Below, piece after piece: positions 1 to 6,230 of a stretch of 8,239 nucleotides of DNA; positions within the stretch are counted from its first letter, which is position 1; each line of letters opens with the position of its first letter. The position numbers and the translations under genes are program-made. Under the pieces are notes generated by a model, which worked only from the letters and a program-made list of their open reading frames with translations, made no database searches and was not told where the DNA came from. Origin of the DNA: Solirubrobacterales bacterium (lineage in GTDB: Bacteria; Actinomycetota; Thermoleophilia; Solirubrobacterales; Solirubrobacteraceae); contig JAATFK010000198.1 of assembly GCA_015655225.1 (NCBI GenBank), forward strand, positions 1-8,239, read 5' to 3'.

Positions 1-836
1 CCGTCAAGACGCTGGCGCAGGTCCTCGGCGGCTCCTTCAAGCGGATCCAGTTCACGCCGGACCTGGTCCCGGCCGACCTGATCGGCACGCGCGTCTACCG
101 GCCCGACACCGGCCGCTTCGAGACCGAGCTCGGCCCCGTCTTCGGCAACTTCCTGCCCGCCGACGAGATCAACCGCGCGCCCGCGAAGGTCCAGTCGGCA
201 CTGCTCGAGGTGATGCAGGAGCAGCAGGTGACGATCGGCGGCGAGAGCTTCCCGACGCCGCGCCCGTTCCTCGTGCTCGCGACGCAGAACCCGATCGAGT
301 CCGAGGGCACCTACCCGCTGCCCGAGGCGCAGGTCGACCGCTTCCTGATGAAGGTCGTCGTCGACTACCCGACGATGACCGAGGAGGCGGCGGTCGTCGA
401 CCGCTCGCTCGGCTCGCCGGCCGCGCCGCGCGAAAGGCTCTCGATCGCCGACCTCGACCGCTTCGCGGCGGCCGCCGAGCGCGTGCTCGTCGACCGCGAG
501 GTGATCCAGTACGCCGTCATGCTGGCGGACGCGACGCGCCGGCCGGAGAACTACGGCCTCGGCGAGATCGCCGACTTCATCGAGTTCGGGGCCAGCCCGC
601 GCGGGCCGATCGGCCTCGTGCAGGCGGCCCGCGCGCTCGCGCTGCTGCGCGGTCGCGGCCATGTCGCGGTCGCCGACGTGCGCGACCTCGCGAGCGACGT
701 GCTGCGCCACCGGATCGTCCTCTCCTACGACGCGCTGACCGAGGACGTGACCGCCGACGACCTGCTCGAGCGGGTGCTCGAAGCGGTCGCCGTCCCGCCC
801 GCCGACCACCTGCGGCGCCCCGAGGCCGTGGCCTGA
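1..836 (+). CDS. MoxR-family AAA+ ATPase, N-terminus cut off by window edge
   Basis: The reading frame is already open at base 3 and ends at TGA 834-836, giving 277 visible residues; an internal ATG at 210 is not the real start, because conserved family sequence precedes it. The visible part begins in the region after Walker A, with the MoxR signature FKRIQFTPDLVPADLIGT. It continues with a Walker B/sensor stretch (FLPADEINRAPAKVQSALLEVMQE region, about bases 147-221), the sensor-1 strand VLATQNPIESEGTYPLPEAQ and the VDRFLMK motif, then a helical C-terminal lid. The Walker A lysine must lie upstream of the window. MoxR ATPases are cytoplasmic AAA+ proteins thought to act as chaperones for metal-binding VWA-domain partners. 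The two VWA-type genes directly downstream (the first starts 7 bases after this stop) fit that role. The specific client is unknown. Confidence 0.95.
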   Translation, partial: VKTLAQVLGGSFKRIQFTPDLVPADLIGTRVYRPDTGRFETELGPVFGNFLPADEINRAPAKVQSALLEVMQEQQVTIGGESFPTPRPFLVLATQNPIESEGTYPLPEAQVDRFLMKVVVDYPTMTEEAAVVDRSLGSPAAPRERLSIADLDRFAAAAERVLVDREVIQYAVMLADATRRPENYGLGEIADFIEFGASPRGPIGLVQAARALALLRGRGHVAVADVRDLASDVLRHRIVLSYDALTEDVTADDLLERVLEAVAVPPADHLRRPEAVA

Positions 837-843
837 TCTCGCG

Positions 844-1761
844 ATGACCGACGCGCTCCCACCCATCTTGCGACAGCCGCCCGGGCGCCAAGGCCCCGGG
901 CCGATGCCGCACGGCCTGCTGGAGGCGCTCGACCTCGTCGTCGCGCGCCGCGCGGCGGGCGCGCTGCCGGGCGACCGGCGCGCGGCGGGGCTGGGCGCGG
1001 GGACCGAGCTGGCGCAGCTGCGGCCCTACACGGTCGGCGACGACGTGCGTCAGATCGATCCCTCCGCGACGGCGCGGACGGGCACGCCGCACGTGCGCCT
1101 GCACGTGCCCGAGCGGACGCTGACGACCTGGATCGCGCTCGACGTCTCCCCCTCGATGGCGTTCGGGACGACCGACCGGCTGAAGTCCGACGTGGCCGAG
1201 GGCGTCACCTCGGTGCTCGGCCGCCTCGCCGTCCGGCGCGCCGGCAGTGTCGCGCTGATGACGTTCGGCGCGGGCGCCCCGAGACTGCACCCGCCGCGCG
1301 CCTCCAAGCCGGGCGTCGTCGCGCTGCAGCGGGCGCTGGCCGAAGGGGTCGGCGCGGACGGGCAGGGCGACGCCCATGCGCTCGGCGACGCGCTGCTGCG
1401 CGTCGGCAAGGTCGCGACGCAGCCGGGCCTCGTGATCGTGATCTCGGACTTCCGCGACCAGGAGCACTGGACGCGGCCGCTCGGCGCGCTGCGCCTGCGC
1501 CACTCGGTGCTGGCGATCGAGGTGCGCGATCCGCGCGAGGGCGAGCTGCCGGCGGTCGGGCGGCTTGCGCTCGTCGACCCCGAGACGGGCGAGCGGATCG
1601 AGGTCGACAGCTCGCGGCGCGGCCTGCGCGAGCGCTTCGCGCAGCTGGAGGCGGAGCGGCGCGGGCTGGTCGCGAGAGAGCTGCGGCGCCTGACGGTCGA
1701 GCACGTCGTGCTCTCGACCGCCGGCGACTGGCTGCGTGAGCTGGGACGGCGACTGCGATGA
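844..1761 (+). CDS. DUF58 family protein with VWA-like domain
   Basis: This 305-residue protein carries the DUF58 hallmark block ELAQLRPYTVGDDVRQID followed by ATARTGTPHVRLHVPERTL (about residues 55-92). A VWA-like fold follows: an intact metal-site motif D100-V-S-P-S104 (IALDVSPSM) and the later acidic strand VIVISDFRD with D202. No membrane segment is visible, so it is probably cytosolic, unlike some longer DUF58 relatives. The start is ATG 844, 7 bases after the moxR stop; no clear Shine-Dalgarno sequence is present, which suggests translational coupling. An in-frame ATG at 904 (residue 21) is an alternative start, and the first 20 residues are proline/glycine-rich and poorly family-like. 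The stop overlaps the next start by 4 bases (ATGA). DUF58 proteins are commonly encoded beside moxR and are presumed partners of the ATPase; the molecular activity is not established. Confidence 0.93.
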   Translation: MTDALPPILRQPPGRQGPGPMPHGLLEALDLVVARRAAGALPGDRRAAGLGAGTELAQLRPYTVGDDVRQIDPSATARTGTPHVRLHVPERTLTTWIALDVSPSMAFGTTDRLKSDVAEGVTSVLGRLAVRRAGSVALMTFGAGAPRLHPPRASKPGVVALQRALAEGVGADGQGDAHALGDALLRVGKVATQPGLVIVISDFRDQEHWTRPLGALRLRHSVLAIEVRDPREGELPAVGRLALVDPETGERIEVDSSRRGLRERFAQLEAERRGLVARELRRLTVEHVVLSTAGDWLRELGRRLR

Positions 1762-2747
1762 GCGCCGTCGGCGTGCCGCTCGCGATCAGCTTCGGGAACC
1801 CGCTGTTCCTGCTGGCGCTGCTGCTGATCCCCCTCGTGCTGCTGGTGCAGCGGGCGGCGCGCCGACGCACGCGCGTCTATGCCGTGCGCTTCACGGCCGT
1901 GCCGACGCTGAGAGCGGCGGCGGCCGCCGGGAGCGCGGCGGCGTGGCGCCGCTGGGTCCCGCTGACGCTGCTGCTGGCGGCGATCGCGGCGCTCGCGCTG
2001 GCGCTCGCGAAGCCGCAGCGGACGGTCGCGGTGCCGGTCGAGCAGGCGTCGATCATGATGGTGACCGACCACTCGCGCTCGATGATCGCGACCGACGTGA
2101 AGCCGAGCCGGCTGGCGGCCGCGAAGCAGGCGGCGAACCTCTTCCTCGACAAGCTGCCGGGGACGATCCGCGTCGGCGTGACGACCTTCTCCGACGTGCC
2201 CGACGGGACGCTGGCGCCGTCGGCCGACCACGACCAGGCGCGGGCGATGATCAACGCGCAGGTCGCGAACGGCGGGACCGACACGGGCGACGCGCTCGCG
2301 GTCGCGCTGCAGACGCTCGCGAACGACAGAAGAAACGGGAGAACGGCGCCGGCGGCGATCATCCTGCTGTCCGACGGCGCGACGACGACGGGCCGCGACC
2401 CGGTCGCCGTGGCGGCGCAGGCGAAGGCCGCGAGAACGCCGATCTACACGGTCGCGCTTGGGACCGCCGACGCGACGATCCCGAACCCGGACCCCGGCTT
2501 CGGGCCGCCGTCGCTGCAGGTCCCGCCCGACCCGGAGCTGCTGAAGCAGATCGCCGACGCGTCCGGCGGCCAGGCGTTCACGGCCCAGGACGACAACCAG
2601 CTGTCCTCGATCTACAAGGCGCTCGGCTCACAGCTCGGCACGCGCGACACGCACCACCAGGTGACGATCGCGTTCGTGATCGCCGGCCTCGTCCTGCTGC
2701 TTGGAGCGGCCGCCGGCTCGCTGCGCTGGAACGGGCGCTTTCCGTAG
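1758..2747 (+). CDS. BatA-like membrane-anchored VWA domain protein
   Basis: The 329-residue product has the BatA arrangement. There are two N-terminal hydrophobic segments (about residues 12-31, beginning FGNPLFLLALLLIPLVLLV, and 66-84, WVPLTLLLAAIAALALALA). A VWA domain spans about 95-290, and a C-terminal membrane segment about 302-320 (IAFVIAGLVLLLGAAAGSL). The metal-ion-dependent adhesion site is complete: D104-H-S106-R-S108, T174 in GGTDTGDAL and D206 in LLSDGATTTG. The stretch after the first motif (MIATDVKPSRL) is typical of BatA. The VWA domain probably faces outside and may bind protein partners through a divalent metal. ATG 1758 overlaps the upstream stop by 4 bases, so it is translationally coupled to the DUF58 gene. 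No BatB, BatD or TPR gene follows; the next gene is convergent, so the operon ends here. Confidence 0.93.
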   Translation: MSAVGVPLAISFGNPLFLLALLLIPLVLLVQRAARRRTRVYAVRFTAVPTLRAAAAAGSAAAWRRWVPLTLLLAAIAALALALAKPQRTVAVPVEQASIMMVTDHSRSMIATDVKPSRLAAAKQAANLFLDKLPGTIRVGVTTFSDVPDGTLAPSADHDQARAMINAQVANGGTDTGDALAVALQTLANDRRNGRTAPAAIILLSDGATTTGRDPVAVAAQAKAARTPIYTVALGTADATIPNPDPGFGPPSLQVPPDPELLKQIADASGGQAFTAQDDNQLSSIYKALGSQLGTRDTHHQVTIAFVIAGLVLLLGAAAGSLRWNGRFP

Positions 2748-2761
2748 GACGCCCGGGCGTC
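2748..2761. terminator. 14-base GC palindrome between convergent genes, possible shared terminator
   Basis: GACGCCCGGGCGTC is a perfect 14-base inverted repeat that fills the 12-base gap between the VWA gene stop (2745-2747) and the ATPase stop (complement of 2760-2762), and slightly overlaps the latter. As RNA it could fold as GACGC-CCGG-GCGTC from either strand. There is no T-tract on either side, so a classical intrinsic terminator is not supported. In DNA this GC-rich, short palindromes also arise by chance. Confidence 0.25.
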
Positions 2762-3869
2762 ACTCCTCGCCACGCAGCCAGGCGGCGAGGAAGGGGTCGA
2801 CGAGCCGCCAGCCGGAGCGCGAGCTCTCGTCGCGCATCAGGTGTCCGTCGCCGACCAGCCGCTCCACCGCGATCGGCGTCGAGCCGCTCTTGGCGAGTCC
2901 GAAGCGGTCGGCCGCATCGCGGCTCGCGAGCGCGACGGTGCGGTGGGCGATCGTTCTGAGCACGCGTCGTTCGAGTCCGGTGCAGGAGTCCCAGACGACC
3001 GTCACCTCGCCGTCCACCTCGCGTCGGGCGAGCGCGAGCGCGCGCGTCCACGTCTCGACGTCGGCGGTTCCGCCGGCCGGGGTCTGCTGGTAGAGGTGGT
3101 GGGCGAGCAGCATCGCGCGCTGGGGATGCCCCTCGGCCGCGTCGAGCAGCGGGCCGAGCGCCTCGCCGGGATCGCGGCGCCCCTGTGCGAACCGGGCCGC
3201 AAGGTGGTCGGCGAGCGCGTCGGGAGGAAGCGGCCCCAGCTCGACCGGCGAGGCCTGCGCGAAGAACGCGTGCCGGCGGTCGGCGAACAGCTCGCGCATC
3301 ATCCCCGGGTGGGAGCCGGAGAAGACGTAGGCGGCCGCGGCGCCGTGGGTCTCCAGCTCGGAGCGGAAGACGCCGGGCAGCGCCGGGTCGATCCGCAGCA
3401 CCTCCTGGAACTCGTCGAAGGCGATCACGCACTGGCGGCCGGTGCGCTCGTGGATCCGGCGCGGGAGCGCGAGCCGGTCGAGCAGGCCTGGTGCGCCGGC
3501 CTGCGGTCGGGCGCGCACCCCGACGCCGCCAGGGGCGGCGCTGACGGTCGGCTGGAGCGTGCGCACGAGCCCGTCGAACCAGCGCCGCAGGGGGCCGTCG
3601 AGCTGGCGGCTGTAGGCGCGCTCGATCCGCTGCGCGACGTCGGCGGTAGTGACGCAGCCGAGGAAGTTCACCTCGACCGGGACGGCGCCGTCGCGCTCGG
3701 CATCCGCCAGCAGCGTGCGCAGCAAGGACGTCTTGCCGAAGCGACGCGGGCCCTCCAGGCGGCTGTTGCGCGCATCCGCGGTACGGTCGCGGAGCGAGGC
3801 CAGCTCGGCGGCGCGGCCGACAAGGTCGTCGGAGGCGACCGGCTCCTCGTAGATGAAGGGGCTCGTCAC
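2760..3869 (-). CDS. Orphan P-loop ATPase, archaeal-type AAA/STAND-like group
   Basis: This 369-residue protein opens with SPFIYEEPV...LVGRAAELASL, the lead-in typical of archaeal-type ATPases (the Pfam 'ATPase domain predominantly from Archaea' group). Walker A is G40-PRRFGKTS48 and Walker B is CVIAFDEFQE with D152-E153. The strand YVFSGSHPGMM (181-191) fits a sensor, and AEGHPQRAMLLAHHLY is a helical lid motif. The C-terminal third looks like a winged helix ending in LVDPFLAAWLRGEE, the closing motif usual in this group. GTG 3869 is the only plausible start, because an in-frame TGA sits at 3876-3878. No Shine-Dalgarno sequence precedes it, and a -10-like TACTAT lies 8 bases upstream, so the transcript may be leaderless. 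It stands alone, convergent with the moxR module and divergent from a thioesterase, and its 5' edge carries a repeated inverted-repeat array. Function is unknown; regulatory, DNA-handling or defence roles are all possible. Confidence 0.88.
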   Translation of the reverse strand: MTSPFIYEEPVASDDLVGRAAELASLRDRTADARNSRLEGPRRFGKTSLLRTLLADAERDGAVPVEVNFLGCVTTADVAQRIERAYSRQLDGPLRRWFDGLVRTLQPTVSAAPGGVGVRARPQAGAPGLLDRLALPRRIHERTGRQCVIAFDEFQEVLRIDPALPGVFRSELETHGAAAAYVFSGSHPGMMRELFADRRHAFFAQASPVELGPLPPDALADHLAARFAQGRRDPGEALGPLLDAAEGHPQRAMLLAHHLYQQTPAGGTADVETWTRALALARREVDGEVTVVWDSCTGLERRVLRTIAHRTVALASRDAADRFGLAKSGSTPIAVERLVGDGHLMRDESSRSGWRLVDPFLAAWLRGEE

Positions 3870-3870
3870 G

Positions 3871-3932
3871 GGTGCTCATAGTAGCACCATACGGTGCTAC
3901 AAATAGCACCCCAGGGTGCTCGTGCCCGCACC
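3871..3932. repeat. Three 22-base units of GGTGCT-N6-AGCACC, operator-like array
   Basis: GGTGCT occurs at 3871, 3893 and 3915, exactly 22 bases apart. AGCACC, its reverse complement, occurs at 3883 and 3905, and a one-mismatch copy CGCACC at 3927, also 22 apart. The half-sites therefore alternate in orientation with steps of 12, 10, 12, 10 and 12 bases, about one helical turn each. The same array can be read as the hairpins GTAGCACC-atac-GGTGCTAC (3881-3900) and AGCACCC-ca-GGGTGCT (3905-3920). It starts 2 bases upstream of the ATPase GTG and covers that gene's predicted -10 element. This geometry suggests cooperative binding of a dimeric regulator on one face of the DNA. The regulator is not identified. 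Confidence 0.75.
3878..3883 (-). promoter_or_regulatory. Candidate -10 element of the ATPase gene
   Basis: Read on the minus strand, TACTAT (3883 to 3878) matches TANNNT and ends 8 bases before the GTG start at 3869. That would place the transcription start at or within a few bases of the start codon. No convincing -35 hexamer is seen at 16-18 bases. The element lies inside the first unit of the inverted-repeat array, so a bound protein would block it. Confidence 0.4.
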
Positions 3933-3953
3933 GCCTCCACGAGCGCCTCTCCT

Positions 3954-3962
3954 TGCTAGGTT
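3954..3962 (+). promoter_or_regulatory. Candidate extended -10 element of the thioesterase gene
   Basis: TGCTAGGTT combines an extended -10 TGN with TAGGTT (TANNNT). It ends 7 bases before GTG 3970, the spacing expected if the mRNA starts at or near the start codon. No recognisable -35 hexamer is present. AGG within the element (3958-3960) could alternatively act as a weak Shine-Dalgarno sequence 9 bases from GTG. Confidence 0.4.
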
Positions 3963-3969
3963 GCCCCGC

Positions 3970-4458
3970 GTGCCCTACGCCCGTGAGGACTACGCCCACC
4001 GCCTGGAGATGCCGACCCGCTGGGGCGACAACGACGTCTACGGGCACGTCAACAACGTCGAGTACTACGCGTTCTTCGACACGCTGATCAACTCGTGGCT
4101 GATCGCGGAGGGCGCGCTCGACATCCACAGCGGCGAGGCGATCGGGCTCTGCGCCGAGTCGCGCTGCCGCTACCACGCCTCGTTCGTCTTCCCCGAGGTC
4201 GTCGAGGGCGGCCTGCGGGTCGTGCACATCGGCCGCTCGAGCGTCCGCTACGAGCTGGGACTCTTCAAGGCCGGCGTCGACGAGCCGGCCGCGACGGGCG
4301 ACTTCGTCCACGTCTTCGTCGACCGCGACACGCGCAGGCCGACCGAGATCCCGGGCCACCTGCGCGACGCCCTCAGACGGCTGATGATGCGCCCCGAGAT
4401 CGACCCCGCGCCGTGGATCCCGCCGGACGAGGAACCGCACGACCCGCCGGTCGACTGA
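3970..4458 (+). CDS. Acyl-CoA thioesterase, 4-hydroxybenzoyl-CoA thioesterase (hotdog) family
   Basis: The 162-residue product is a single hotdog domain that hydrolyses an acyl-CoA thioester to free acid and CoA in the cytoplasm; its substrate cannot be read from sequence. The family signature is near the N-terminus: [25 protein letters not shown] (residues 17-41), where D22 aligns with the catalytic aspartate of the 4HBT/YbgC type and GHVNN is the helix-capping segment. The block [19 protein letters not shown] and the strand [10 protein letters not shown] are also typical. The tail (about 140-162) is proline- and acid-rich. GTG 3970 was chosen because it begins right at the conserved domain and sits 7 bases below TAGGTT. 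The open frame extends back to a GTG at 3916, but that would run through the repeat array. It is monocistronic and convergent with cysA across 12 bases. Confidence 0.88.
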   Translation: MPYAREDYAHRLEMPTRWGDNDVYGHVNNVEYYAFFDTLINSWLIAEGALDIHSGEAIGLCAESRCRYHASFVFPEVVEGGLRVVHIGRSSVRYELGLFKAGVDEPAATGDFVHVFVDRDTRRPTEIPGHLRDALRRLMMRPEIDPAPWIPPDEEPHDPPVD

Positions 4459-4470
4459 CCGGCGCGTGGC

Positions 4471-5424
4471 TCAGGCGCTGAGCGCGGGAGCGCCGGCGCT
4501 TCGCAGCCAGACGATGTCGTCGACGTGCAGCTCCAGCTCGTCGGCCTCGTGGCGCGTCAGCTGCACCTCGACCGCCTCGCCCTCGGCCAGCATCAGGTCG
4601 ACCCGCACCTCGAAGCCGAGGTGCACGATGCGCGAGACCATCGCCTGCGCGGCGCCCTCGACGGCGATCTGGGAGAGCGAGATGTCGTGCGGGCGCACGA
4701 GCTTGGAGCCGAGCTTCGAGACCGGCCCGAGAAAGCTCATCACGAACGGGTTGGCGGGCTGGTCGTAGAGGTCGCGGGGGGCGCCGACCTGCTCGATCCG
4801 GCCGTGGTCCATCACCGCGATGTGGTCGGCGATCGACATCGCCTCCTCCTGGTCGTGCGTGACCAGCAGCGTCGTGACGTGGACCTCCTCGTGCAGTCTC
4901 CGCAGCCACTCGCGCAGCTCGGTGCGGACTCTCGCGTCGAGCGCGCCGAACGGCTCGTCGAGCAGCAGCACCTCCGGCTCGACCGCGAGCGCGCGGGCGA
5001 GCGCCATCCGCTGGCGCTGGCCGCCCGACAGCTGGCTCGGGTAGCGCTCGGCGTAGCCGGCCAGCCCGACGATCCCGAGCAGCTCGTCGACGCGCTCCTT
5101 GATGCGCGCCTTCGGCTGCTTGCGGACCTTCAGCCCGAACGCGACGTTGTCGCGGACGGTCATGTGCTTGAAGGCGGCGTAGTGCTGGAACACGAAGCCG
5201 ATCCCGCGCCGCTGCGGCGAGGTCGTGGTCGCGTCTCTGTCGTTGATCAGGACCTGGCCGGCGTCGGGCGCCTCCAGGCCGCCGATGATCCGCAGCAGCG
5301 TCGACTTGCCCGACCCGCTCGGGCCGAGCAGCGCCGTCAGCGAGCCGTCCGGCACCTCGAGCGAGACGTCGTCGAGCGCGACGAAGTCACCGAAGCGCTT
5401 GGTGATGTTGGTGGCGGCGATCAC
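4471..5424 (-). CDS. cysA: Sulfate/thiosulfate ABC transporter ATP-binding protein CysA
   Basis: This 317-residue ATPase powers the CysTW permease pair by hydrolysing ATP on the inner face of the membrane. All nucleotide-binding motifs are present: Walker A G34-PSGSGKST42, Q-loop Q80 in [10 protein letters not shown], signature [16 protein letters not shown] (from 132), Walker B LLLDEP (D156-E157), D-loop GALD, and switch H190 in [12 protein letters not shown]. The Q-loop context [20 protein letters not shown] is characteristic of CysA. A TOBE-like domain fills about residues 225-310 ([10 protein letters not shown] ... [11 protein letters not shown] ... [11 protein letters not shown]), where CysA proteins sense or stabilise the dimer. 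It is slightly shorter than proteobacterial CysA (about 365 residues), at the C-terminus. The GTG start at 5424 overlaps the cysW stop by 4 bases (GTGA), and it is the last gene of the operon. Confidence 0.95.
   Translation of the reverse strand: MIAATNITKRFGDFVALDDVSLEVPDGSLTALLGPSGSGKSTLLRIIGGLEAPDAGQVLINDRDATTTSPQRRGIGFVFQHYAAFKHMTVRDNVAFGLKVRKQPKARIKERVDELLGIVGLAGYAERYPSQLSGGQRQRMALARALAVEPEVLLLDEPFGALDARVRTELREWLRRLHEEVHVTTLLVTHDQEEAMSIADHIAVMDHGRIEQVGAPRDLYDQPANPFVMSFLGPVSKLGSKLVRPHDISLSQIAVEGAAQAMVSRIVHLGFEVRVDLMLAEGEAVEVQLTRHEADELELHVDDIVWLRSAGAPALSA
4474..4500. terminator. GC-rich inverted repeats at the 3' end of cysA, possible terminator
   Basis: GGCGCT (4474-4479) and AGCGCC (4489-4494) form a 6-base stem with a 9-base loop. 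The overlapping AGCGCCGGCGCT (4489-4500) is a perfect 12-base palindrome. These lie within the last codons of cysA (Ala/Pro/Ser-rich end), beside the 12-base gap to the convergent thioesterase stop. No T-run follows on either strand, and the sequence is also simply explained by GC-rich alanine codons. Confidence 0.2.
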
Positions 5425-6230
5425 TCGTTCTCCTCACGGCGTGGTCTGATCACGGTCATCGCGAGCAGCGTCACGAGCGCGATCAGCGCCAGCAGCGTGG
5501 CGGCCGAGTAGGCGCCCGCGATGTCGAAGTTCCCGTAGCGGTTGTCGACCAGCAGCGTCAGCGTCTGCGTCTCGCCGGCGATTCTGCCGGAGACGACCGA
5601 GACCGCCCCGAACTCGCCGATCGCGCGGGCGACCGACAGCACGACGCCGTAGGCGACGCCCCAGCGGATCGCCGGCAGCGTGATCCGCCAGAAGGTCTGC
5701 CAGCCGTTCGCGCCGAGGGTCGCGGCCGCCTGCTCCTGCTCGTTGCCGACCTCGCGCAGCACCGGCGTGACCTCGCGCACGACGAACGGCAGCGAGACGA
5801 AGATCGTCGCGAGCACGATCCCCGGCACGGAGAAGATCACGTGGATGCCGGCGTTCGCGAGATCCTGGCCGAACCATCCGGTGGTGCCGTAGACGAGCAC
5901 GAGCGAGAGGCCGATCACGATCGGCGAGATCGCGAACGGCAGGTCGATCGCGGCGTTCAGCAGGCCCTTGCCGGGGAAGCGGCCGCGTGCCAGCGCGAGC
6001 GCCATCACGATCCCGAAGATCGTGTTGAGCGGGACCGCGATCGCGGTCACCTCGATCGTCAGCCAGAAGGCCGAGACCGCCGCTGGCGTCGAGACCGAGT
6101 CCCAGACGGCGCCGAAGCCGTGCTCGAACGTGCGGTAGAAGACGACGCCGACCGGGATCAGCAGCAGCAGGGCGAGGTAGCCGAGCGCGACGAAGCGCAG
6201 GCCGAGGCGCCACGGTCTCCTGACGGTCAT
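5421..6230 (-). CDS. cysW: Sulfate/thiosulfate ABC transporter permease CysW
   Basis: This is a 269-residue integral membrane protein with about six transmembrane segments: [16 protein letters not shown] near 17-32, [24 protein letters not shown] near 58-81, [21 protein letters not shown] near 94-114, [19 protein letters not shown] near 132-150, then one near the EAA loop and a last one near 242-260. The cytoplasmic EAA loop that docks on CysA is [23 protein letters not shown]. The text [15 protein letters not shown] after the loop is typical of the CysT/CysW family. [21 protein letters not shown] near the C-terminus, together with the position just before cysA, supports CysW rather than CysT. 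ATG 6230 overlaps the cysT stop by 4 bases (ATGA), and its own TGA overlaps the cysA GTG. Confidence 0.93.
   Translation of the reverse strand: MTVRRPWRLGLRFVALGYLALLLLIPVGVVFYRTFEHGFGAVWDSVSTPAAVSAFWLTIEVTAIAVPLNTIFGIVMALALARGRFPGKGLLNAAIDLPFAISPIVIGLSLVLVYGTTGWFGQDLANAGIHVIFSVPGIVLATIFVSLPFVVREVTPVLREVGNEQEQAAATLGANGWQTFWRITLPAIRWGVAYGVVLSVARAIGEFGAVSVVSGRIAGETQTLTLLVDNRYGNFDIAGAYSAATLLALIALVTLLAMTVIRPRREENE

Noticed and set aside
577..2231. Long minus-strand open frames opposite moxR, DUF58 and the VWA gene
   Set aside because: They are arginine- and proline-rich low-complexity translations created by GC-rich codons of the plus-strand genes, with no recognisable domain.
3877..3879. Minus-strand ATG as an earlier start for the ATPase
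   Set aside because: It is out of frame with the ATPase, and an in-frame TGA at 3876-3878 blocks any start upstream of GTG 3869.
3871..3932. Repeat array as a CRISPR or mobile element end
   Set aside because: Units are only 22 bases with no 30-base-class spacers, no cas genes are nearby, and there is no transposase or target-site duplication.
3916..3969. Thioesterase starting at GTG 3916 or 3922
   Set aside because: The extra residues are proline/alanine-rich without family similarity, overlap the repeat array, and lie upstream of the likely -10 element.
2578..4440. 620-codon minus-strand open frame running through the ATPase and thioesterase genes
   Set aside because: It reads across the control array and in the wrong frame for both conserved proteins. 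The translation is biased and lacks motifs, while the overlapping frames carry clear Walker and hotdog signatures.
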